Positions 1-10,871 of a stretch of 64,000 bases of DNA are shown here, piece by piece. This DNA comes from Talinum fruticosum (taxonomy: Eukaryota > Streptophyta > Magnoliopsida > Caryophyllales > Talinaceae). The position numbers and the translations under genes are program-made. Within the stretch, counting starts at the first letter, position 1. Every line of letters begins with the position of its first letter. The notes under the pieces are model-generated. The model had not been told where the DNA came from and ran no database searches. It was given only the letters and a program-made list of their open reading frames with translations. The stretch lies in contig JAITYX010000010.1 in the NCBI GenBank assembly GCA_021018815.1, forward strand, positions 7,455,501 through 7,519,500, in the 5' to 3' direction.

Positions 1-107
1 ATTTGCTTTCATGTTAAATTAAGAACATAACCTACATAATATTTTTATTTTCCCCTTTTTTTCATTGCTGTCTGTTATTCTTCTAATTATGTTCTATTCA
101 TGCTCAG

Positions 108-1849
108 GACATGTGGTTATACCTATCCGAGCACGAGAAATTCACTGAATTTGGTAACGAAAAAGCTCTTATATGGCATGAAACTAACATTCCATATGCA
201 GTTTGGACTCCAGACAGCACCCGAACCCTGTCCTTGAACTATCAACCATCAGAGGTGCCTTTATATGTTTTTTAGCCTTTCTTTTCCCTAATTAAATTGT
301 CTTTCAAAATCTGTAACGTTTCATCTATTTGGCTGTGAATCTCTTTCGCTATTTGTTGTTTCAAATTTACCTCAGTTTTCATTTTTGTCTTCAGGCTTTA
401 AAGCATAATGGGACCCTGTATGCTCATGCCTTCTTTGCTCGCTCTGGTTATACACCAGATCCTAGTGATCCTGAGTACCAACCTTTGGCAACCTTTGGGA
501 GAACCCACCGTAAGTGTCCCTGTTTTTTCAAACTTTCTTTTGATAATGAGCGTAATAAACTGTGCATGTGTTTTAGGAAATTTTATTTGACAACATATTA
601 TAAGATGAACCCTTCTTGAATATAGCTGTTGTGAGATACAAGCCCAAGTCTAAATCCGACAAAAGGAGATCCTTATTGGGAGACACCAACGACTCGAAGG
701 AGGATAAAACAGCTTCTGAGGTACGTGTGGCTTGGCATGGTAACCGCATTTCTGTATCTGTTCCAAAAGCTCCCTAGCTAGTAGCATAACATATCAAACT
801 TTTATTGTCTGACTCTCTGCAGAGTTCTTTGTATAATATATGCTCTGCATAGGAAATGCATGTTGATATATGGCTGAGAATCTTTACAAATCATGCAACT
901 TTTCTGGCTTTTAAATACAAAAATATATATTTTCTGGGTATTGTCATTAGGTCTTTGTTTGTTAGTGAGTTCTTAATTTAGCTAAAGCTGGCTTAGAGAG
1001 AGATGGAAGAAGAGGGGGGATTAGTGATGTAGCTTTACCACACTTTTCAATGTAGTAGCGGGAATTTTTTTCTTAATTGACACTTCAAAGTTTAGTTATA
1101 TTTGAATGCTCATTCCAAATCTTCTCAGCAGACTCGTGCATCTAATCCAAATCCATGGCCTACAGTTTTTCCAATGTTCTAGGGTCTGTGTGTGAGTGGG
1201 AAGGGGGGTTAAGATGTTAGCTATCTTACCTCTAAATTGTTGGGAGGCTGTTTCTTATCAAATTGATCTTGTGTTACAAAATGGCAATTTGTTCCACAAT
1301 TGTACAATCACGTGGTATTTATGATCTCTTTATTTGCAACACTTCAAAGAGTGTCTCGAATGAAGCATCCCCGATTAGTTATAGATGGCTCCTGAATCTT
1401 TTAAGTCAAGAAATGTGGTGATGTTAATGATGAAGTGCTTCTAAAGTTTTCTGCTGAACCATCAGGTAGCTGAAGATTCTCAACCGGAGTCCAATGATGA
1501 AGGCCCTGTTGAATGGATTTCTTACTGGAAACCCAATGTGACAATTAACCTGGTGGATGACTTCACTAGGTGCGTGGATTTTCATTTTGAGCCAATTAAG
1601 GGTGCTGTTCGTTTTAGCGTTTATAAAAGCGTTTATAACTGCCGACCGCTAATAACCGCTCATAAACGCTCATAACCGCTCATAACCGCTCATAAACGCT
1701 CATAACCGCTCATAAACGCTAATAACCGCTCATAATCGCTCATAACCGTTAATAAACGCTATAACAGACTAGTTATAACCTCTATAACAGACTATCCACT
1801 ATAACAGCGAATAAACTCATATTATTATTATTATTGTGATGATTATTAT

Positions 1850-1920
<71 letters not shown>

Positions 1921-1998
1921 GAAAAAATTATTGTTATTATTATTATTATTATAATTAAGAAAAAATTATTATTATTATTATTATTACTACTACTATAA

Positions 1999-2037
<39 letters not shown>

Positions 2038-2541
2038 GAAAAATATTATTATTATTAGTAATAATAATAATAATTATAATATTATTATTATTATCATTAT
2101 CATTATTAAGAAAAAGTTGTTATTATTATTACTAATATCATAACTATAATTATTATTGTTATTATCATTATCGTCGTTGTAACTTCTTATTATAATGTTA
2201 CTCATCATCATCGTTATCGTACTCTTGCGACAATTTGATAATATTTTTCAATAATATTTTTGTAACACGCACACATCAATTGACTTGAAAATAATAAAAT
2301 TAGTAATGAATTGATTTACAAACAAATGACTAACTATTGCGCAACATTCCCTACTACGCCACTAATCATATTAGCTATTTAATCCCTAAGTGTATTTATT
2401 GTTTGTGTGTTACGATGATCATAAAACTGTTGTTCCGACGGTACTTCATATGTGATAAATATCAATAATAATAATAATAAAAATAAAAATAAAAATAAAA
2501 ATAAAATGATAATAATAATAATACATTAATAATAGTAATAT

Positions 2542-2611
<70 letters not shown>

Positions 2612-5600
2612 ATTATAATACATTATTTATTATTGATATTATTATCATTATTATTATTATTATTATTAATGTATTATTATTATTATCATTTTATTGTTAT
2701 TATTATTATTTTCATTATTGCTCTCAACAACAATAAAATAAAAAAAAATATAATAATAATAATAATAATAATTATTAATATTATTATTATTATTAAAAAG
2801 GTAATTATTAATATTATTATTACCATTATAACAGCTTATAACCGCTAATTATAACAGCTCATAAACGCTATAAACGCTATAACCGCTAGTTTTAACAGGT
2901 TGAAACGAACAGACCCTAAGTCCGATGCTTTCGACATCCCTTATTAGTGAACAACGCAAATTTGGTGTGCTATAAGTTATGCTGTTGTTAGTGTGTAGAA
3001 TCTTTTGCTCTGCTAATAAAATATAGAGTCACACATGCGAGTTTAATATTCTGATACCGATTTATAGAGCTCCCAAAGAAGTCTTCTGCTATTTTTATTG
3101 GTTACATGGACAATTAAAGGAAACATAAAAGATGTAGATGTATATTGGAATTTTGTGATTTCCTTTGAGGCTACCATAATTTACTCATAATATTAGAGCC
3201 AAAATGATTGTCTGCAATACTCTTTGACTGGTCCGTATGGTGAGTTCAAGTTGCATTTTCGGCAGCTGTAATGTGTTTCCTTTTATTCTTCTCATTTTTC
3301 CTTTGCTTTTCCAGTGTTTGATTTGTCTGTTTTAGACAATTTGAACTTCTCCTGTTTCTGGTATTTTCTTCCTTTCAATTTATCTTTCCCCCTGTTTTCT
3401 TTTTGACAGGTATTCCATGAATGCTGTTCCTCCGAACATTGCTCCTTGTATCCTTTGGTCTTCAATACTCCTGGCTGTTTAGATAAATCTTTGATCTTGA
3501 CTTGTTTATTTTGTCTTCATATCTTACAAATTGGATGCGGAAAGGTCAAAACTGAGGAATATACTATTTACACCTCAAACTGAAAATTATTCATTTTGAA
3601 AGAAAATAAGAATTTTATTTAGCTGGTGCACTTGTATAGCTAATTAAAATCTGAAGGTAGGTGAGTATGAGACCCAAGATTTTTATTGAAGGCTATTCCA
3701 TTAATTTCCATGCAATTTGGGAATTCTGCTCCTTGCAGTTGGTGTCTTGACAAATTATGCTCAAATATTTGGCAATTGACTTGTATACATTGCTTTGAGA
3801 CACAGAAGGGCTTCCGAGTTACTAAGAGGAGTAAAATTATTGTGATTCCTTGGAAGTTATGTGCACTTGGTGGACATTTAAAAAAAAATTCAGGACATTT
3901 TTTCCAGCTTGAATTGTCGTGGACTAAAGCAAATTGTTCCCAGAAGGCTAAACTACTCTCTGTGTCTTTTCTATTATGGAGTAGGCAATCATTGGTTTTT
4001 AGATCTGGGGTCTAATGGAACCATGGATTGAAAATGCGGTTTAGGTTGCGATATGGCAACCTTACTTCAATGCGGCAATTGCATTACATTTTGTGGTTGT
4101 CACAGAGTGAAAATGCCGTTCATTCATCTTGAAAACCTTTCCCAATGTGGTCATTTCGTCGCAGAATGGAACATTTTGAATCCATGAATTCAGCCTTTCT
4201 GTAATTCTCCAATTCTAGGATAAGGCATAACACCCCTCCCCCACCCAAAAAAAGAAGAAAAAACCAACTAGGTGGGTTCTTGGGTATGGATATTTACTCC
4301 TCGGAAGTTCTTGTTGTTAGATATCGGAATGTTTCACTTCACACTTTCGATGCATTATCAAAGTTTACTAGAGTGTTATGTCTTGTTGTTGATTATCATT
4401 AGAAGGTTCTTTGTGGTAAAGCTGAAAGATAACTGATTGGTATAATCAGTAAGTTTCTGCTGTCTCGGGTGCCAAAAGTCCTTCAATTTTACTGATCTCA
4501 TGTTCAGCTTTGATTTGGAGTCTGTTTAGAAGCTTTCCCCTAAAATAGCATACAATAGGTACTGCTGAAAAATGGTGGTGATTATATGTCAGGGCATTAC
4601 ACAATTCTTTGCCCCCTTTTTAGGGGTTGGACCGGTGGGAGGACATGAGTAGTTAATTGGGTTGCCTTGCCCTCATTGAAGGATCATATACCATTTTTGA
4701 TAAGATTCTATACTTTGTTGCCTCAATTTCTCCCGCACTTCTAGAAATAAGAGGATGTGAGTTACCTGTTTTTTATTTGCAAGTTCTATTGCTACTTTCT
4801 TCTTTTTTCCCTGCCTTTTGAGTGTAGAGGGTAGGGTAGGAGGGCATTCCTTTGAACCCTTTGCTTTGACCAAACTGAACAACCTATATTTTTGTGTGGG
4901 AAGAGATGTTATTGAGTTCAAATCTTGGCTATTGTCTCATCTCATTTCTAAAGGTTTTTACAAGTACCTCGTTTTATAGTATAGAAAACAAGGGTTGTTG
5001 GCTGTTGAATCTTGGATGAGGCTGTGTTTTGAGTGGCACTTGGTGTATTATATGATATGAAGTGATTGGTACCTTACTTTCTGCAAATTTTTCTGTTGAT
5101 GAGTTTGCAAGTACAGTATCGTCTTTCTTTAACATCCTTTCACAGTTTTGAATATTGAGCCAAAAACTGGGAACTACTTCCCCACCGTATTCTTCAATGA
5201 ATTTTGGTTACTTAGAGATAAGTTGATACCAATTAATGAGACCGTGACAGAACTGCCTTTGCATCTGGAGGTGGGTCCTATAAGCATGACCAAATGGCAG
5301 CTGTTCTTGCAGATTGACCAATCATTCCAGATTCACCGCAGTTATGGAAGTATGGTTGACGGTGAGGCTGATGAGCTTAAGGTAACGGTTATCTAAGGCG
5401 CACTTAGCTGATCTTTATGTCCCTAACTAAGGATCCTGTTCTGACTTGTTCAGGTCTTTACTCACGGTTAATTATGAATGATGTACTTTTTATCTCTGTT
5501 TCTTTCTTTGTCTTTCTTTCTTTTCTTTTTTTTCTTTTTTTATTTGAAAAAGGATTATCACTGTTTATTTAATTTGTTGATTATAGTCTGCCTTTATTGT

Positions 5601-7276
5601 GACATTAGTGTTTTAAAGTAATGTTCCTTCTAACACTTACTTTGTTTGACTATCAGAGGGTATTCTTGGAAGGTAATCCTTACCTCCTTGGAATCACAAT
5701 GCTTGTCTCGCTACTCCATTCTGTGTTTGACTTTTTGGCCTTCAAGAATGGTGAGTAATAGTAGTTTGTGGCCTTGCTGAATATTGTTTTTTTTAAAAAA
5801 ATAAATTATTCAAGCAACATGATATTAGGGCTTAATGAGCTAACAATGTTTATGTTGTGGCATGTCAGATATCCAGTTCTGGAACAAGAACAAGTCTATG
5901 GAGGGCCTTTCAGCCAAGTCAGTTGTTGTGAGCTTCATCTCCCAGTTGATTGTTTTCCTTTATCTCCTCGATAATGATACTTCCTGGATGATTCTCGTGA
6001 GTTCTGGAATTGGTTGCTGCATTGAGTTCTGGAAAATAGGGAAGGCAATGCACATAGAGGTATCATTTCTACTTCTGCTTTGGAATTAGAGTGTCTTACT
6101 ACTACAAAAGTTGGTTAGGTTTGGTTTGACATGATTGCTGGGACCCACTTGTACAGTGCTGTGTTTAGTTGCAAATAACTGTTGTATGGTGGTTGACGTT
6201 TCCATCATTTCTGTTGCATTTTTGTTTCAGGTGGATAGGTCTGGTAAGATACCTTTACTGAGGTTCAAAGACCGGGATTCTTACAAAAACAACAAGACAA
6301 AGGAGTATGATGACATGGCCATGAAGTATTTGTCCTATGTCCTATTCTTCCTTGTTGCATGTTCTTCCGTGTACTCACTTAAGTATGAACGCCACAAAAG
6401 TTGGTACTCATGGATCCTTTCTTCCCTGACACAGTGTGTCTATATGTTTGGTAAGCCATCCTTCTCTTTTGGTTATATGCGTTCAAGTTTTCAGTTGTGT
6501 GTGAGTGAGTGTGTAAACTAGCTAGTAAAATATTTGGTGGTTGCTATGGATTCAATACTTCCTGGCTAGGCTTGGACTTTGTGCTTCCCTTCAATGCCCC
6601 CTCCTACCAAATAAAAAGGAAAAAAAATAGTGACGCTGATATAACCAAACCAGTGTCTCAGCAACTAGAGGCAGGATTTCTGGGGTATGGATTTGTATTC
6701 CCCCCCAAGGAAGGGATAAGCTTTATCGTTATTATCATGGTGTTCATATCCTTTTGCAGTTTAGGCACATGTAATTGTAGAAGGTTAACTCTTGGACTTA
6801 TTTAGTTAACCTCAAATATGTTTCTTATTTGCAGGGTTTATCATGATGTGTCCCCAGTTGTTCATAAACTACAAGCTCAAGTCAGTGGCGCATCTACCTT
6901 GGAGGCAGATGACATACAAGTTCCTTAACACGATTATTGATGATCTCTTTGCCTTTGTGATTAAAATGCCCTTGCTACACCGACTCTCTGTTTTCCGTGA
7001 TGGTAAGATTGAGTTCAATATTCAAAATCATGTAGTAGATAGACATATAACTGGCATTTCAGCTTTCCAGATGATAGTGGGTGGACATTGATGATTGATG
7101 TGTACTTTTGGGTTGTGTATCATGCAGATATCATATTTCTGATATATCTGTATCAAAGATGGATCTACCCGGTCGACAAGAAGCGGGTGAACGAATTTGG
7201 GTTTGGCGGCGAGGACGAGGGTCAGACCTCAGAGCCCACAGAAGCAACCAAGGAAGACGAGAAGAAGACCAACTGA
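108..7276 (+). CDS. CLPTM1-family transmembrane protein, C-terminal 518 residues (5' end outside window)
   Basis: Eleven exons join in one frame: 108-254, 395-509, 626-720, 1466-1569, 3410-3447, 5146-5381, 5657-5750, 5869-6059, 6231-6450, 6835-7002 and 7128-7276. They total 1557 nt (518 codons plus TGA), and every intron has GT/AG ends. The product matches the CLPTM1 (cleft lip and palate transmembrane protein 1) family. Family-typical stretches are NAVPPNIAP, NIEPKTGNYFPTVFFNEFW, FDFLAFKNDIQFW and YQRWIYPVDKKRVNEFG. Several hydrophobic segments in exons 5657-7002 predict a multi-pass membrane domain, followed by a charged C-terminal tail ending KEDEKKTN. Family members act in the endomembrane system, and the plant role is poorly known. 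Plant members are roughly 590 residues, so about 70 N-terminal residues lie upstream of base 108, which is an internal splice acceptor. No frameshift or stop is seen, so the gene looks intact. Family identity is secure; biochemical function is not. Confidence 0.93.
1640..1755 (+). repeat. 12-bp tandem repeat, ATAACCGCTC / ATAAACGCTC type
   Basis: About eight to ten degenerate copies of a 12-nt pair-like unit (CGCTCATAACCG, CGCTCATAAACG) lie just inside the left end of the MITE. A shorter set recurs near 2830-2890 at the right end in the same orientation, so these are subterminal repeats and not part of the inverted terminus. Confidence 0.75.
1822..2830. repeat. ATT/AAT trinucleotide microsatellite blocks
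   Basis: Several long ATT runs and AAT runs (1822-2160, 2461-2830) are interrupted by GAAAAA and by a unique segment around 2170-2460. ATT runs followed by AAT runs are self-complementary, so the intron RNA could fold extensively. Open frames here (for example 2633-2848, poly-Ile/Leu) are repeat artefacts. Confidence 0.9.
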
Positions 7277-8700
7277 TCTCAGATCTCATCAACTTCATTT
7301 TCTTCTCGACTCTATTTGTAGTGTCAAACAATTAGGGCTTTATTTGTATTACAGACTTAGTTTCTCCTTAGAAACTGTAAAGTGCCGGTTTAGCTTGGAA
7401 CACCATCAGTTCAAGGTTTTGTTTTTGATCAATTAGTTTATTTTTTGTTTTTGTTTTTGCTTTCTGTACTGCCATAAATAGAAATACAGTACGTGTTTTC
7501 CTTGTGTTTTAGGGAACTTGATTTTTGCTAATCAAAATTATATAACTGGTCCCAGTGGGAATGCAATGCATTGATTTTCACGGGAGTGGAATGCATGCGT
7601 TAGTTTTATTTTGTCCATGTGATCCAATTTTATCAATATGATCCAATCCATCTTGTTGCAACGATCATTCCATTTAACCCGAAGTTATCCGTTTGCATAG
7701 TCGTTTGTGTATTCAATCCGTCCGTATATCCATCTTGCATCATTTTTTCTTTTTTTTTTTGGTTTTTGTCAATGTTTCTATATTTCTAGAAAAAATTAAT
7801 TAAATATACACAATTGTAGGTTAAATAGGAGATATTTTATTTCACGATTAAATTTGATAATCAAAGGGCGTAGAGGTGACGTATTAAATTTTAAAAATTA
7901 GATTATAAGATGATGTGGAGGATGTAGGCTCCACATGTGATCTAAAATTTTGTATCATGGATACGAATATTCTTAGCTCTCTCTCTTGTGTATGTGTGAA
8001 GGAGGGGTGCCAAAGGCCACCGTAACTTATAAGATATATCTATCTATTTTTTTTAAAGGAGTGTGTAATAACTTTCAGATCGTAAGCGTTTAATGTAAAA
8101 TTTTTTCTGACAAGTGCTCTTTGGAGGATTCAAATTTGGTTCCGTTCATTATCGGGATAAGACCATTATCATTTCAACGAACACTTTGTTGGTTGATATA
8201 ACCATTTTATAGTGCTTTGTAACAAATATGCCATTTGAAAATGTTTTATAGTGTTGTATGAAAAAAATTATTCGGGTCAAATACGGATGAGTTAATAATT
8301 AGTAGGTCATAACTCTCGTTCCTAACTCTTTGGTGTCAATTATTTTGGAGGATATTATAATTGCGTGTAATTTATAAATCATTAATAGAAAAACTTTAGG
8401 GGATTTGATTCTTGTTTTAACTTTAAAGAAAGAAAGAAGAAAAATTAGCCGTCATCAAATTCGAAATTTTCAACAAAAAATGATGTAATGTATTTAAATA
8501 AATAAATTAGGACAAGAAAATGCAAGTAAGATTTCAATCATATAGAAGTAGATTTTTTTATAGGTGAATTGGAATTGGTAATGAATGGAAGTCTAATAAT
8601 TAATAAAAATTTTAATAGTAATTAGTACTGGTAATTAAAATGTAAGTTAAGACGACGACGTATGAAGCTGTAAAAAAAATATCTACATGAGATGAGGGTG
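7277..8700. other. CLPTM1 3' UTR and AT-rich intergenic spacer
   Basis: The first 200-250 bases after the TGA are T-rich and probably 3' UTR. The rest is AT-rich with no open frame, repeat or RNA gene that I can support. It separates the CLPTM1 stop codon from the SGS3 promoter. Confidence 0.6.
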
Positions 8701-8818
8701 GATATTATTAATGTTAATTAGGATTGATTCGGTATTGACAGCACCTCCTCCTTTTCTTTCTTCCGGTAAATTGCAAATGAAACCACACCCACCACTTTCT
8801 CTCTCCTCCTTTCTTCCC

Positions 8819-8831
8819 TCTATATATAACC
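8819..8831 (+). promoter_or_regulatory. Probable TATA box of the SGS3 gene
   Basis: CTATATATAAC stands in a pyrimidine-rich stretch (CTCACTCACTCTCC follows), the usual context of a plant core promoter. A CT-rich leader with CTCTCTCTCTCTG follows within 60 bases. The distance to the start codon is explained by a 5' UTR intron. The position is inferred from sequence only. Confidence 0.6.
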
Positions 8832-8849
8832 TCACTCACTCTCCCACTC

Positions 8850-10871
8850 CTCCCCAGTCTCCTCTTCTTCCCCGTAAAACCCTCTCTCTCTCTGTCCTCA
8901 TTCGCCCCGACGCCGGTGGGGAGAAGATCCTCCCTTTTCTCCGACATTTTGCTCCGATCGTCGGTTCCACCGCGAAGGTGACCAACGTTTCTCTCATTTA
9001 CTTCCTTTTTTTTTTCTGGTTTATCTGTTTGGTATATATCTATCTGTCTAATTATTTCGCCGGTTATGTCGATTTTGATGTTATTAAGCATCCTTGTGTT
9101 CAACATTTCAGTTGGGTTTCGATTTTGCTCAGAAAAGAAAGTATGGGTGGATTTGGGGTTTTGTGCTTTGTTCTGTGTGTTTTCGTGGAATCATTTCTAG
9201 TTTTGGTAATTTTTCTGCTTTTTTTCGCTAGGGTTTTGACGTTTTCTCTTTTCTTTGTTAGGGTTTTGTTTGATGGGTTTCTTGTTTCCTTTTTTTTTTT
9301 GTGTTGCAGCTAACGAATATATTGCATGCAATTCCTTAGAGGAGAAAAAAAAGTGTTCGTTCTGCTGGTTTTTTTTTCTTATTTCTTTTATAAAAATTTC
9401 CTTAATCGGGTTTTATTTTGATCTTTTCCTTTCATTAATTCAGTTCTGTATTCTTTTGGGTTGCTCTTATGTCATGGCCTTAGTGTTTATCGCAGCTCCT
9501 TACATAAATGTGAGCCCTGGTGGTTGATTAGGCTGCTTTCGGGGGTTTTGTGTGTCTCCTAAGTGTTTAAACTCTGGTGTTGTGCGAAATTTGTTTTTAT
9601 TTTTTATTTTTTTATCTAAGCTAAAGTGTCATTGGTCCATACCAATGTAGAGGTACTGAGTTCCACAATGGTGGTAGAGGTGAAATGAAGAGCCCAGATA
9701 TCATAATCTTTTACTGTGTTTCTATTTCAAATTTGTGCAGTTAACAAAAGTAAGATGTATTTGAATCCATTTTGATGTTCTATAGAGGTAAAATGAATGA
9801 AAAATAGGCATGTGCTTTTCCTTCTTTTTCCCTCCTGTTGGTTCGAGGTTTGGTTAATTGCTTGCTTTGTTATGGTTGGTATTCATGTTACTTACAATCT
9901 TTTCATATGTGTTGAATTGATGATTTTGTAATGATCATTCGGGGTTCATTGTGGTAATTTTGGTCATTCTTTGTCGATTCTGTTGCTTGGCTAGTTCCTC
10001 TTTACAAAGGGGTGTTAGCTCCGGTTATTTTAGTTGTCCTCATGTGAGTCAGCATTTTTTGAGGGAATATATTTCAAGGGTTTGATTGCCATGTTCATGG
10101 TCTTGTTTATTTTTTAATCAAAAAACTGCTAGGAGGTACCTCACATTTTGTGGGAACTATTTAAGCGGACAAAATTTTACATACAATCTAAAAATGCAGT
10201 CGCCTTTAAATAGTTTCCACAAAAGGTGGGGTACCTCCAAACAACTTTTTGTTGTCGAAGTCCTATTTATTTATCGTTTGGGATTTTCTCTCTTGAGTAT
10301 TCAAAGTTTTTTAGTGCATTTCTTGACTGTGCCATTGGCCATGCATCTCTAGATGCCTATCATTAACATTCAGAACCTGGTAAGTGCATTGTGAAGATTT
10401 CTTATGATTTCTTTTAAGCTTACTTTTTTGTGTGCAGCTGTTTAGAAAGCCAAGTGGTGCATGTATTCCTGGACTGGTTTAAGTGGTTGACAGTGGTCAT
10501 TCTACACTTAAACATAAGGTCCTATTTGATACCCATGATTCATTCTTTTAGAAATCATCCTGATGAGTTACTACTACTTGTTTGTATGGACGAGTTTAGA
10601 CACTTCTGATTGAAATGGACATTAGCAAGGCTGTAAATATTGGATATTTTGGGTGTTTGGATGCAATGGGACGATGCACCACTTGGACTTGCTTTAATGT
10701 TTTGCAAATTAGTGTTTTGCAAGTAGGCTATAATTCATAATCAATGTCACCACTGATGAAGATTTGGGTAATACTGTTAGATCACTTGCTTACACAAGTG
10801 TGACAAGTCATATACTTGTATGAAGTTTATAATTTTCTTTGGAATGTATTGCTGTACAGTGAGCTGAGAAG
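8850..10871 (+). other. SGS3 5' UTR with a long leader intron
   Basis: A GC- and CT-rich leader (8850 to about 8977) ends at a possible donor, CGCGAAG|GTGACC. The following 1.9 kb is T-rich, intron-like sequence. An acceptor at GCTGTACAG (ends 10859) leaves a 12-base exon piece before the ATG at 10872. The acceptor is convincing and the donor is only a candidate. Leader introns are common in plant genes. The only structured sequence I see inside is the foldback at 10119-10251. Confidence 0.5.
10119..10251. repeat. 133-bp foldback in the SGS3 leader intron
   Basis: Two arms of about 51 nt (10119-10170 and 10200-10251) are inverted copies with scattered mismatches, around a loop of about 29 nt. 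Shared arm segments include GGAGGTACC, TTTTGTGG and AACTATTTAA. The length suits either a very small foldback MITE or a miRNA-like hairpin. No target-site duplication is evident. Confidence 0.7.

Larger units (their letters stand above)
1600..2916. mobile_element. Tourist-like MITE (PIF/Harbinger type) in a CLPTM1 intron
   Basis: The ends form an imperfect terminal inverted repeat: the left begins GGGTGCTGTTCGTTT and the reverse complement of the right begins GGGTCTGTTCGTTT. The element is flanked by TAA on both sides (1597-1599 and 2917-2919), the 3-bp target site typical of PIF/Harbinger elements. Subterminal DNA carries short repeats built on ATAACCGCT and ATAAACGCT at both ends. The centre is a long ATT/AAT microsatellite. 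No transposase is encoded. At about 1.3 kb it is large for a MITE, mostly because of the microsatellite. It lies in the intron between exons 1466-1569 and 3410-3447. Confidence 0.75.

Noticed and set aside
2633..2848. 71-codon open frame rich in Ile, Leu and Tyr
   Set aside because: It is translation of the ATT/AAT microsatellite inside the MITE.
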